From contig CAVSIE010000003.1 in NCBI GenBank assembly GCA_963728045.1, forward strand, positions 1 to 64,000: a stretch of DNA of 64,000 nucleotides. The letters run 5' to 3'. Under the pieces are notes generated by a model that saw nothing but the letters and a program-made list of their open reading frames with translations, did not search any database and was not told the origin of the DNA. Of this stretch, positions 1 to 6,917 are shown one piece after another (the first letter of the stretch is position 1; the number at the start of each line of letters is the position of its first letter). Source of the stretch: VRUE01 sp963728045 (GTDB taxonomy: Bacteria; Actinomycetota; Thermoleophilia; Solirubrobacterales; 70-9). A program made the position numbers and the translations under genes.

Positions 1-39
1 GCTCGCGAAGGGGTTGACGATCAGGAGCGGCCGCTGCAT
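1..39 (-). CDS. Diacylglycerol kinase-like lipid kinase, N-terminal fragment
   Basis: Only the first 13 codons lie in the window, reading MQRPLLIVNPFAS on the minus strand. A short hydrophobic strand ending in V-N-P near the N terminus is typical of the diacylglycerol kinase catalytic fold (DagK/YegS type), where it begins the nucleotide-binding domain. The gene continues off the left edge and diverges from the VOC gene beside it. The assignment rests on a very short sequence and could be wrong. Confidence 0.45.
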   Translation of the reverse strand, partial: MQRPLLIVNPFAS

Positions 40-50
40 GGTGGCGGACA

Positions 51-383
51 ATGCCAAGGATCGACCACGTCGCTTTCGAGACCGACGATCCGGATGCACT
101 AGCCGCCTTCTATGAGCGGATCTTCGGAGCGCGGGTCGTCAAGGAGCCCGGTCATCCGGTGATGGCCTATCTCGGCAACACGGGAGTTGCCGTGCACGGG
201 ACCGGCGGCCCCGGGCCGCACACGGGCGTGCGCGTGACGGAAGCGGAGCGCGCCGAGATCCGGCGCCGGCTCGACCAGGCCGGAATCGAGTGGCGCGAGC
301 GCGATCACGACATCGCCGTCGGGCTCTTCTTCACCGACCCGGACGGCCGGACGATCGAGGCGATCACGTATCGCGAGGGTTAG
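51..383 (+). CDS. VOC (glyoxalase/bleomycin-resistance) family protein
   Basis: The 110-residue product opens with PRIDHVAFETDD, the first beta-alpha-beta unit of the vicinal oxygen chelate fold, and ends with FFTDPDGRTIEAITY, the usual C-terminal metal-ligand strand (P-D-G-x-x-I-E). One VOC module of this size normally dimerises to form a metal site. The substrate cannot be predicted. The last codons overlap the 3' end of the convergent TetR gene by 4 bp. Confidence 0.8.
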   Translation: MPRIDHVAFETDDPDALAAFYERIFGARVVKEPGHPVMAYLGNTGVAVHGTGGPGPHTGVRVTEAERAEIRRRLDQAGIEWRERDHDIAVGLFFTDPDGRTIEAITYREG

Positions 384-955
384 CCAGGCGTCGCGTACCC
401 GCGCATGCCGTCGATGAGCAGCGCGTAGAAGCGATCGGCCAGCTCGTCGGTGTCGCGCCCGGCCTGCAACCAGGTGTAGGCCCAGTTGGCAGCAGACAAC
501 ATGAGCAGCGCGGCCGTAGCATCGTCCAGGTCCGTGCGCAGCTCGCCGAGCTCCCGGCCTTCTCGGAAGAAGGAGCGGATGCGATCTTCGTAGCGCCGGC
601 GCTCGACGACGATCTCGTCACGCTGGGCACCCTCGAGATACCGCCATTCGCGGACGAAGACGGTCGCCACGTCGAGTTGCTCGGCGACGACGCGCAGGTG
701 CCCGCGGAGAGCGAGCCGGATCTTCTCCGTGGCCCGCAGCTGCTCCGGAATCGCGTCCAGTGCCGCGTGGAAGGCGTCGGCGCCGTCGCGCATCGTCTCG
801 TAGAGCAGATCGTGCTTCGACTCTATGTGGGCGTACAACGAGCCCTTCTGGACACCCATCGCCTTGGCCAGATCGCCGATCGACGTGCCGTGGTAGCCCT
901 TTTCTGCAAACAAACGGGCCGCTTCACGGGTCAGCTGCGAGCGCCTCGTGGTCAT
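380..955 (-). CDS. TetR-family regulator, probable PaaR
   Basis: A 191-residue TetR protein. The N-terminal helix-turn-helix covers about residues 5-50, with TSIGDLAKAMGVQKGSLYAH containing the recognition helix, and the rest is a helical ligand-binding domain. It diverges from paaA, and a palindrome matching the published PaaR half-sites lies between the two starts. It is therefore probably the phenylacetyl-CoA-responsive repressor of the paa genes and of itself. The family is certain; the PaaR role is inferred from position and operator. Confidence 0.88.
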   Translation of the reverse strand: MTTRRSQLTREAARLFAEKGYHGTSIGDLAKAMGVQKGSLYAHIESKHDLLYETMRDGADAFHAALDAIPEQLRATEKIRLALRGHLRVVAEQLDVATVFVREWRYLEGAQRDEIVVERRRYEDRIRSFFREGRELGELRTDLDDATAALLMLSAANWAYTWLQAGRDTDELADRFYALLIDGMRGYATPG

Positions 956-969
956 AGTAGGATTCAGAC

Positions 970-985
970 CCTAACGATCGTTCGG
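970..985. promoter_or_regulatory. Predicted PaaR/TetR operator between tetR and paaA
   Basis: The sequence CCTAACGATCGTTCGG is a palindrome with a single mismatched pair. Its core fits CNAACGNNCGTTNG, the pseudopalindrome reported for Thermus thermophilus PaaR. It lies 14 bp from the tetR start and 12 bp from the paaA start, where a bound repressor could block both promoters. Confidence 0.7.
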
Positions 986-997
986 TTTGGAGGCGAG

Positions 998-1897
998 ATG
1001 AGCGCACAAGAGCAGGACTTCCTCGACTACGTCCAGGGTGGCGGTCAGGTCGAGACGAGCGACTGGATGCCCGACGACTACCGGGCGAAGCTCATCAAGT
1101 TCATCGAGATGCACGGCAACTCGGAGCTGATGGGCGTCTTGCCGGAGCGCGAGTGGATCCTCCGCGCACCGACACTCCAGCGCAAGCTCGCCCTGACGGC
1201 AAAAGTGCAGGACGAGGTCGGCCACTCGCAGCTCATCTACCGGGTCGTCGAGGACCTCGGCAAGCCCAGGGCGCAGTGCCTCGAGGACCTGATCTCGGGC
1301 AAGTCGAAGTTCCACAACGTCTTCCACTACCCGACGAAGACCTGGGGTGACGTCGGCGTCATCGCCTGGCTCGTCGACGCCGCGGCGATCATCAGCCAGA
1401 AGGCGCTGCTCAAGTGCTCGTACGCGCCCTACGCGCGGATCATGAAGAAGATCTGCTGGGAGGAGTCGTTCCACATCCTCCACGGGCGCGACGTGATCCT
1501 GACGATGATGAACGGCACCGACGAGCAGCGCGAGCTCGTCCAGGAGGCGCTGAATCGCTGGTGGAGCCCGCTCATGCAGTTCCACGGCAACCCGATTCCG
1601 TCGGCCGAGGATCCGATGTATCTCTGGCGGATCAAGAGCCAGGGCAACGGCGAGGCGCGCCAGCAGTTCCTCGACGGCTACGTACCGCAGATCTGGGAGC
1701 TCGGGCTCACCGTTCCGGATTCGAAACTGCGCAAGAACGACGAGGGCGTCTGGGAGTTCTCCGAGCCCGACTGGGACGAGCTGAAGCACGTCGTCACCGG
1801 TCACGGGCCGATGACGCAGGAGCGGCTCGACCTCCGCCGGACGACGCGCGACGAGACCGAGTGGGTTCGCCGCGCGGTGCTCGCCGAAGCAGCGTGA
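998..1897 (+). CDS. paaA: 1,2-phenylacetyl-CoA epoxidase catalytic subunit A
   Basis: A 299-residue diiron ferritin-like oxygenase subunit. PaaA is the catalytic part of the PaaABC(D)E complex, which converts phenylacetyl-CoA to the ring 1,2-epoxide. Carboxylate/histidine ligand motifs are visible at E73-x-x-H76 (DEVGH) and E156-x-x-H159 (EESFH). The open frame extends upstream, but this ATG has a GGAGG ribosome-binding site 4 bp away, gives the family length, and follows the palindromic operator. It is the first gene of a paaABCD cluster in the same direction. Confidence 0.95.
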   Translation: MSAQEQDFLDYVQGGGQVETSDWMPDDYRAKLIKFIEMHGNSELMGVLPEREWILRAPTLQRKLALTAKVQDEVGHSQLIYRVVEDLGKPRAQCLEDLISGKSKFHNVFHYPTKTWGDVGVIAWLVDAAAIISQKALLKCSYAPYARIMKKICWEESFHILHGRDVILTMMNGTDEQRELVQEALNRWWSPLMQFHGNPIPSAEDPMYLWRIKSQGNGEARQQFLDGYVPQIWELGLTVPDSKLRKNDEGVWEFSEPDWDELKHVVTGHGPMTQERLDLRRTTRDETEWVRRAVLAEAA

Positions 1898-1912
1898 TCC
1901 CTAGTCTTTCGA

Positions 1913-2003
1913 GCCATGTCTTGGGGACAGTCCCCGAGGGGCCGTTTCGGCGTAGCTCCGTGCGACGCCCCGCCTTTCCGGGCCATGTCTTGGGGACAGT
2001 CCC
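1913..2003. repeat. Two direct copies of a REP-like palindromic repeat
   Basis: A 22-bp unit occurs at 1913-1934 and again at 1982-2003. Each contains GGGGACAGTCCC, the core of a short palindrome (GGGGAC-A-GTCCC). The copies sit in an unusually long gap between paaA and paaB, where paa genes are normally nearly contiguous. The pattern resembles REP or RAYT-associated repeats. No transposase is adjacent. Confidence 0.75.
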
Positions 2004-2044
2004 TGCTCCAAAAGTGTCACGAACTCGTGCCGAAGCGAGCCCCT

Positions 2045-2332
2045 GTGATTTTTGAGGTCTTTCGCCAGGAGCGGAAGGGGCAGCCTTTCCAGCACGCCGG
2101 GTCGGTCGAGGCTCCGAACAAGGAGTTCGGCGACTGGTACGCGCGCGAGCAGTTCGGCCGGCGCGGCGAATCGGTCGGGCTCTGGGTCGTCGCGCGCGAG
2201 AACGTCCACGAGATCGACGAGTTCGTCGACGAGCTCGAGCGCAACTACCACCGGGTCGACGGCTATCCGCTCAAGGAGAAGCTGAAGGAGGCGCGTGAGC
2301 GAGCGGGCACAGCTGCTCCTGCCGATCGCTGA
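2045..2332 (+). CDS. paaB: Phenylacetyl-CoA epoxidase subunit PaaB
   Basis: A 95-residue small subunit. From the GTG start the protein reads VIFEVFRQERKG, then HAGSVEAPNKEF, and later GLWVV, the PaaB pattern seen in the structural bridge subunit of the epoxidase. The frame is open further upstream through the REP repeats, with ATG codons there, but those add repeat-encoded residues foreign to the family. The GTG gives the usual length of about 95. Its ribosome-binding site is weak. The 3' end overlaps paaC by 38 bp, implying translational coupling. Confidence 0.88.
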   Translation: MIFEVFRQERKGQPFQHAGSVEAPNKEFGDWYAREQFGRRGESVGLWVVARENVHEIDEFVDELERNYHRVDGYPLKEKLKEARERAGTAAPADR

Positions 2333-2867
2333 CGACGAGCTCGTCCTCGGCTGGCGTAACTCCGAGTGGACGGGCATCGCACCCTTCCTCGAGGAAGACG
2401 TGGCATTTTCGTCGATCGCCCAGAACGAGATCGGCCACGCACGGGCGCTCTACCAGCTCGTCGCCGAGGAGCTGGGCACGACCGCCGACGAGCTCGCCTT
2501 CGACCGCAAGCCCGAGGAGTACCGCTGCTCGGCGTTCGTCGAGCTCCGCTTCGTGCCGGACTGGGCGAAGACGATCGCGCGGCACTACCTCTACGAGCAG
2601 GCCGACGAGAAGCGCATCCGGGCGCTGATGGATTCGGATGACGCCGAAGTCGCAGGCCTCGCGGCGAAGATCGACCGCGAGGAGGCCTACCACCGGATGC
2701 ACGCGCAGATGTGGTTCGACCGGCTGAAGGACGAGCCCCGTTTCGTCGAGGCAGTCGAGGAGCTGCGACCGCTGGTGGACGATCGAGGAGAGCACACGCC
2801 CGAGTTCGCCGAGCTCTGGGACGAGATGACGATGGTGCGTCGCAGCGTTCCGGGTGCGACGTGGTAA
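2295..2867 (+). CDS. paaC: Phenylacetyl-CoA epoxidase structural subunit PaaC
   Basis: A 190-residue ferritin-fold protein that pairs with PaaA. The stretches GWRNSEWTGIAPFLEEDVAF and AQNEIGHARALYQ are typical of PaaC, which keeps the fold of PaaA but plays a structural role. It is shorter than the roughly 250-residue enterobacterial form, as in other compact actinobacterial or Thermus-type sets. The GTG start is preceded by GGAGGCGC inside paaB. The stop overlaps the paaD start by 7 bp. Confidence 0.93.
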   Translation: MSERAQLLLPIADDELVLGWRNSEWTGIAPFLEEDVAFSSIAQNEIGHARALYQLVAEELGTTADELAFDRKPEEYRCSAFVELRFVPDWAKTIARHYLYEQADEKRIRALMDSDDAEVAGLAAKIDREEAYHRMHAQMWFDRLKDEPRFVEAVEELRPLVDDRGEHTPEFAELWDEMTMVRRSVPGATW

Positions 2868-3346
2868 CCGTCGAGCGCGTCTGGGAGGCCCTGGCCGAGA
2901 TTCCCGACCCGGAGATCCCGACGATTTCGCTCGTCGACCTCGGCGTCGTGCGCGACGTCGCCGTCGAGAACGGCCACGTGCGTGTCGAGTTCACGCCGAC
3001 CTTCCTCGGCTGCCCGGCGCTCGAGGTGATGCGCGACCAGATGGCCGAGTCGATCCGCGCGCTCGGCGGCGAGCCCGACGTCCAGGTGATCCTCGACGAC
3101 TCGTGGTCGACGGACCGCATCACGCCGGAAGGGCGCGAGAAGCTCCGCCGCTCCGGTTTCGCACCGCCGGCGCCGCGCGAGGCCGCTCCGCCCCAGCTCG
3201 TCCAGCTCCAGAGCGCCGCCTTCAAGTGCCCGTACTGCGGCTCGAAAGACACCCGTCTCGAGAACATCTTCGGCCCCACCCCGTGCCGGTCGATCCGCTA
3301 CTGCGCGAGCTGCCGGCAGCCGTTCGAGCAGTTCAAGACGATCTGA
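2861..3346 (+). CDS. paaD: Phenylacetate degradation protein PaaD (MIP18/DUF59 domain plus zinc motif)
   Basis: A 161-residue protein. An N-terminal DUF59/MIP18 domain (IPDPEIPTISLVDLGVV, then TPTFLGCPALEVM with C51) is followed by a C-terminal zinc-binding part with cysteines near 123, 126, 148 and 151 (CPYC and CASC). PaaD is thought to help assemble the iron-sulfur or diiron centres of the epoxygenase. The GTG start overlaps the paaC stop. The reductase gene paaE, normally next, is absent here. Confidence 0.92.
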   Translation: MVTVERVWEALAEIPDPEIPTISLVDLGVVRDVAVENGHVRVEFTPTFLGCPALEVMRDQMAESIRALGGEPDVQVILDDSWSTDRITPEGREKLRRSGFAPPAPREAAPPQLVQLQSAAFKCPYCGSKDTRLENIFGPTPCRSIRYCASCRQPFEQFKTI

Positions 3347-3366
3347 GCATCCGATAGCTTTTCGGC

Positions 3367-3600
3367 GTGGCGCGGATCAGCATCCTCTACTGCCCGGTCT
3401 GAGACGGCTATGACGAACGGGCCGCGAGTCTCGCGGCCGAGTTGAACGCCGAGACGGAGCACGAGGCGATCGCCGAGGAGGGCGCCAAGAGCCAGTACGA
3501 CGTCGTCGTCGACGGCGAAGTCATCTTCTCGAAGCAGGAGCAGGGCCGCTTCCCGGAGCACGACGAGGTGCGGCAGCTGCTCAGTGGCCGATCCCCATAG
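3367..3600 (+). CDS. Putative selenoprotein, SelW/Rdx family, in-frame TGA read as selenocysteine
   Basis: Reading from GTG through the TGA at 3400-3402 gives a 77-residue protein. It opens with VARISILYCPVU (Cys 9, Sec 12) and later has VVVDGEVIFSKQEQGRF, the pattern of Rdx/SelW thioredoxin-like proteins whose redox site is C-x-x-C or C-x-x-U. The 65 codons after the TGA stay open and family-like. A stop codon at 3355-3357 limits the start to this GTG; no clear Shine-Dalgarno is seen. A bSECIS-like hairpin follows the TGA. The 3' end overlaps a convergent gene by 20 bp. The alternatives are a Cys-to-stop mutation or a sequencing error. Confidence 0.72.
3420..3438 (+). promoter_or_regulatory. 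Candidate bacterial SECIS hairpin
   Basis: GGCCGCG pairs perfectly with CGCGGCC around the loop AGTCT at 3427-3431 (up to 9 bp if the A/G and C/T pairs close). The loop begins 25 nt after the TGA and has G as its second base. Published bSECIS models expect a stem-loop with the apical loop about 16-37 nt after the UGA and a G among the first two loop bases. The hairpin lies inside the reading frame, as bacterial SECIS elements do. Confidence 0.65.
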
Positions 3601-3880
3601 ACACCCAGGCAATGAACCACGAGAACGCGTAGACCGGCGCCGCGACAAACAGGACGCGCCCGGACGAACGGGTGCTGCTCGGGAGGGCGCGCGTGAACAC
3701 CCAGAGCGTCGCCAGCGCAGCAACGACGCCGGCGACGAGGACGAGCGGTTGCGAACCCAACCGCCCTGCGTGATCCCAGTGCGAGGTGCCGTCCCCGTAG
3801 TACGGATCGTCTGAGGCAGCATTGATCACGAGCCCCGCCAATCCCGCAACCATCACGAAACCGGCGATGAGGTATCTCAT
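3581..3880 (-). CDS. Small membrane protein, function unknown
   Basis: A 99-residue protein with three likely transmembrane segments: about residues 3-20 (LIAGFVMVAGLAGLVI), 44-62 (QPLVLVAGVVAALATLWVF) and 76-95 (VLFVAAPVYAFSWFIAWVSM). A short polar loop rich in D and Y (DDPYYGDG) follows the first helix. I do not recognise the family. It is transcribed toward the SelW-like gene and diverges from the XRE gene across an AT-rich stretch. Confidence 0.6.
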   Translation of the reverse strand: MRYLIAGFVMVAGLAGLVINAASDDPYYGDGTSHWDHAGRLGSQPLVLVAGVVAALATLWVFTRALPSSTRSSGRVLFVAAPVYAFSWFIAWVSMGIGH

Positions 3881-3906
3881 GTTTGCTATTATAGCGGAGA
3901 TGCGAT

Positions 3907-4185
3907 ATGCCTCCTGAGGCCTTCGAGCGGCTGCGCGAGCGGCTCGCGCACGTCGATCCCGACCAGGGCTGGTTCTTCACGCAGGTCGCCGAGCAAGTTG
4001 CCACGCAGCGCAAGGCACGGGATCTGTCCCAGGCCGAGCTCGCCGAGCTGACCGGGACGACGCAGTCGGCGATTGCCCGCCTCGAGGGCGGCGGGCGGCC
4101 ACCCCGGATCGACACCCTGCTCCGGATCGCGGAGGCGCTCGATTGCGAGTTGGTCGTCGACCTCCAGCCGCGCAAGGCCTCCTGA
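3907..4185 (+). CDS. XRE-family helix-turn-helix regulator
   Basis: A 92-residue protein with a C-terminal Cro/CI-type helix-turn-helix over about residues 33-85: LSQAELAELTGTTQSAIARL followed by LLRIAEALDCELVVDL. The N-terminal part (FERLRERLAHVDPDQGWFF) resembles HigA-like antitoxins that follow HigB toxins, but no toxin gene lies upstream. An AT-rich stretch (GCTATTATAGC) just upstream may be the promoter. Confidence 0.8.
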   Translation: MPPEAFERLRERLAHVDPDQGWFFTQVAEQVATQRKARDLSQAELAELTGTTQSAIARLEGGGRPPRIDTLLRIAEALDCELVVDLQPRKAS

Positions 4186-4199
4186 GTAGAGTCTTCAGC

Positions 4200-4650
4200 G
4201 TGCGGTTGGTCTTGGCCTGCGTCGCGTTGCTCGCTGTGCTCGGCTTCGCTGGGTGCGGGGGCGGCGACGGAGAGAACGAGGAGTCGTTCGTCGAGCGGGC
4301 GGACGTCGTCTGCTCGGAGGCCGAACAGGAGATCAGTCGAGTGCCCCAGCCGCAGGATCCCACCGATCCACTCCAGCTCGCGAGCTTTCTCGAACGCGCG
4401 GTGCCGGTGGCGCAGAAGCAGAACGAGGAGCTGAAGAAGCTCGAGCGGCCCGCCGAGCAGGAGGCACAGATCGACGGGTTGATCGCCGCGCTCGATGCTG
4501 AAGTCGATGCGGCCGAGCGAATGTTGGCCGCCGCGAAGAGTCGAGGACCGCCAGGCCATTCAGCAACTCCTCACGGAGTCCGGCCTCGCGAGCGCTCAGG
4601 CCAAACGCGCCGCCGAGGAGCTGGACATGGCGGTCTGCGGGGCCAGTTAG
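4200..4650 (+). pseudogene. Secreted lipoprotein, unknown function, broken by a +1 frameshift
   Basis: The GTG start gives a signal peptide with the lipobox LGFAGC (lipidated Cys about residue 20) and then a Gly- and Glu-rich helical domain. After the alanine/lysine run near 4540 the frame is lost. One base fewer restores EDRQAIQQLLTESGLASAQA and a natural stop ending in VCGAS. The domain looks like a small helical lipoprotein with a cysteine in each half. Either the gene is recently disrupted or an extra base was introduced around 4536-4542. Confidence 0.65.
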
Positions 4651-5417
4651 CGGCCGCTGAAGCGGGGGTCGCGCTTCTCGAGAAAGGCCGCGACGCCTTC
4701 TCGAAAGTCCTCGGTCTTCGTCGCCGCCGCCTGCAGCTGGGCCTCGAGCTCGAGCTGTTCCTCGAGAGTCGCGTGCGGCGTGTGGTCGAAGAGCCGCTTC
4801 GTCATCCCGATGCCGCGCGTCGGCAGCTGCGCGTAGGTCTCGGCCAGCTCGGCGGCGCGTGCGGCCAGCCCTTCGGCTTCGACGACTTCGGAGACGAGCC
4901 CCCAGGCGTGGGCCTCGGCCGCTGAGAGACGCCGCCCCGAGCTCATCCACTCGAACGCCCGCGCGGGGCCGAGGAGTCGCGAGATGAAGTAGGTGCCCCC
5001 GCCGTCGGGGACGAGGCCAATGTTGATGAAGGCGGGCACGAAGGTGGCGCTGTCGGCGGCAATCCGCAGGTCGCACGCGCACGCAAGCGAGAGGCCGGCT
5101 CCGGCGGCGGCGCCGTTGACGGAGGCGATCACGGGCTTCTCGAGTGAGCGGATCGCGAGCACCGTGGGGTGGTAATTCGCCCGCAGCCGTTCGGAGATGT
5201 CGTCGGCGCCCTCGCGGAACTCGGTCAGGTCCTGGCCGACGCAGAACCCGCGACCCGCGCCGGTGAGGACGACAGCCCGTACGTCGTCGGCGCGAGCTTC
5301 TTTGAGCGCGCCCACGAGCTGCTTCTGCGCGTCCCGCGTCAACGCGTTGAGCACCTCAGGCCGGTTGAGCGTGATCGTCAGCACCCCGCCCTCGCGCCCG
5401 GTCTCGACTTCTGCCAT
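4647..5417 (-). CDS. Enoyl-CoA hydratase/isomerase, PaaG-like
   Basis: A 256-residue crotonase-fold enzyme. Visible are the substrate-binding segment AGRGFCVGQDLTEF, the oxyanion-hole glycines NGAAAGAGLSLACACDL, and the C-terminal KRDPRFSGR tail. The ring 1,2-epoxyphenylacetyl-CoA isomerase PaaG has the same GxGxxFCxGxDL pattern with Asp at the active site. Proximity to paaABCD supports a role in ring opening, but other acyl-CoA substrates cannot be excluded. Its 3' end overlaps the end of the lipoprotein gene. Confidence 0.85.
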   Translation of the reverse strand: MAEVETGREGGVLTITLNRPEVLNALTRDAQKQLVGALKEARADDVRAVVLTGAGRGFCVGQDLTEFREGADDISERLRANYHPTVLAIRSLEKPVIASVNGAAAGAGLSLACACDLRIAADSATFVPAFINIGLVPDGGGTYFISRLLGPARAFEWMSSGRRLSAAEAHAWGLVSEVVEAEGLAARAAELAETYAQLPTRGIGMTKRLFDHTPHATLEEQLELEAQLQAAATKTEDFREGVAAFLEKRDPRFSGR

Positions 5418-5608
5418 CGCTCACGCCTCCTCACCCGTGTGGACGAACCGGCTCCATCTTGGCGCATTTCGGCGCGCCACTCGTGCGCCTGTCCTCGATA
5501 GCCTCAGCGCCGGAGGCGGAGCGGGTCAAGAACCCCGGGTGGGTGGGGTCTAAAGTGCCGCGCTCCCGCGTGCGACGTAGCCCGATACCGCGGTGCTAGC
5601 TTGGAGCG

Positions 5609-6622
5609 ATGGCAGGCATCAGCTTCGTCGACGCCCTCCTCGACCCGCAATCCGGCAATGAAGCGGCCGATCGCGACGGGCAGCGCGCTGACGACGACGC
5701 GCTCGACGCCTACTCGCGCGCGGTGACCTCGGTCGCCGACCGGCTCTCTCCCTCGGTCGCGAGCCTGCGTGTCTCGCGGCGTGTACGCGGCGGACGACGG
5801 CTCGACGGGGCCGGGAGCGCCGTCGTCATCACGCCGGACGGTTTCATGCTCACCTCCGCGCACGTGGTCGCCCAGGCCGACGGCTCGGGGCGCGCGTCCT
5901 TCGTCGACGGGCGCGAGCACGAGTTCCGTGTCGTGGGAGCGGATCCGCTTTCCGATCTGGCCGTGCTGCGGCTCGACGGCAGCGATCTCACCGCTGCCGA
6001 GCTCGGAGACGCCGAGCGCCTCCGCGTCGGCCAGCTCGTGGTCGCCATCGGAAACCCACACGGCTTCACGGGCTCCGTCACCGCGGGCGTCGTGTCGCAG
6101 CTCGGCCGCTCGCTGACCGTGGCCGCAGGCCGGATCGTCGACAACGTGATCCAGACCGACGCGGCGCTCAACCCCGGGAACTCGGGCGGTGCGCTGTCCG
6201 ACGGCCGTGGCCGGGTGGTCGGGATCAACACCGCCGTCGCCGGCGTCGGCCTCGGCCTCGCCGTGCCGGTCAACGGCGCGACGAGGAAAATCATTGCGGC
6301 GCTGATGACGGAGGGGCGCTTCCGACGCGCCTATCTCGGTATCGCAGGCGGGCCGCGCCCGCTCCCGCCCCGTCTCGCCGCGAGGCTCGGACGCAAGAAC
6401 GCAGTCGAGATCGTCGAGATCGTCGAAGACAGCCCGGCCGCGGTCGCGGGTCTGCGGCCCGAGGACCTGATCGTCGAGGTGAACGGGCTACCCGTCGAAG
6501 GGGTGAACGACCTTCAGCGGCTGATGGCCGGCGAGCTGATCGGGACCGACGTCAAGGCGCAGGTCTTCCGTGGTAGCCGCGAGCTCGAGGTCACGCTCGT
6601 CCCGCTCGAGCTCGTTACCTAG
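5609..6622 (+). CDS. HtrA-like trypsin protease with PDZ domain, no visible membrane anchor
   Basis: A 337-residue protein. The protease domain carries the triad His85 (TSAHVV), Asp116 (DPLSDLAVL) and Ser192 (NPGNSGGAL). A C-terminal PDZ domain (about 240-330) has VEIVEDSPAAVAGLRPEDLI. HtrA/DegP proteins normally have a signal peptide or transmembrane segment, but the N terminus here is hydrophilic and acidic, so the enzyme may be cytoplasmic or the true start may be missed. A gap of 190 bp upstream separates it from the enoyl-CoA hydratase. Confidence 0.9.
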   Translation: MAGISFVDALLDPQSGNEAADRDGQRADDDALDAYSRAVTSVADRLSPSVASLRVSRRVRGGRRLDGAGSAVVITPDGFMLTSAHVVAQADGSGRASFVDGREHEFRVVGADPLSDLAVLRLDGSDLTAAELGDAERLRVGQLVVAIGNPHGFTGSVTAGVVSQLGRSLTVAAGRIVDNVIQTDAALNPGNSGGALSDGRGRVVGINTAVAGVGLGLAVPVNGATRKIIAALMTEGRFRRAYLGIAGGPRPLPPRLAARLGRKNAVEIVEIVEDSPAAVAGLRPEDLIVEVNGLPVEGVNDLQRLMAGELIGTDVKAQVFRGSRELEVTLVPLELVT

Positions 6623-6914
6623 TCAGTAGACGAACCCCCACGTATGCGAGTGCGGCGATCGCGGCGAGCCGCGTCACGTCGATGGCGGGCTTCCAGCTCA
6701 CGTCGCCGTCGCGAATGATCCACGCGCCGGCCGGCCGGCCGGCGAGGCCGAAGCCTGCGCCACCTTCTCCATCCGCATCGCCGCCGCCTCCGGTACCGCC
6801 GATCACGGACGCCGCCGGCACGATCGTGACGCCGTCGCGCTCGACGGGGTCGCCGTAGATCCTGCGCACCGTGATCGCGTCTCTGTGTCCCTGCAAGAGG
6901 GCGTCGAGATCCAT
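6615..6914 (-). CDS. GerW/YtfJ-family protein
   Basis: A 99-residue protein with the GerW pattern: RRIYGDPVERDGVTIVPAAS, a glycine-rich loop, then GFGLAGRPAGAWIIRDGDV and WKPAIDV. In Bacillus, GerW (YtfJ) is a sporulation/germination protein, but homologues are widespread in non-sporulating actinobacteria with unknown roles. The C terminus has a hydrophobic helix (RLAAIAALAYVGVRLL) that could anchor it in the membrane. It ends in a convergent overlap with the protease gene and is 3 bp from the next gene on the same strand. Confidence 0.85.
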   Translation of the reverse strand: MDLDALLQGHRDAITVRRIYGDPVERDGVTIVPAASVIGGTGGGGDADGEGGAGFGLAGRPAGAWIIRDGDVSWKPAIDVTRLAAIAALAYVGVRLLTR

Positions 6915-6917
6915 CGT

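Noticed and set aside
290..997. Upstream extension of the paaA reading frame
   Set aside because: It runs antisense through the tetR gene and encodes no PaaA-like residues; the ATG at 998 has a ribosome-binding site and the family length.
3400..3402. The TGA as a true stop making the SelW-like gene a pseudogene
   Set aside because: The frame stays open and family-like afterwards, and a hairpin lies at the right distance; selenocysteine is the better explanation, though not proven.
5418..5608. A non-coding RNA or promoter array upstream of the HtrA-like gene
   Set aside because: Only short imperfect palindromes are visible and no conserved motif is recognisable.
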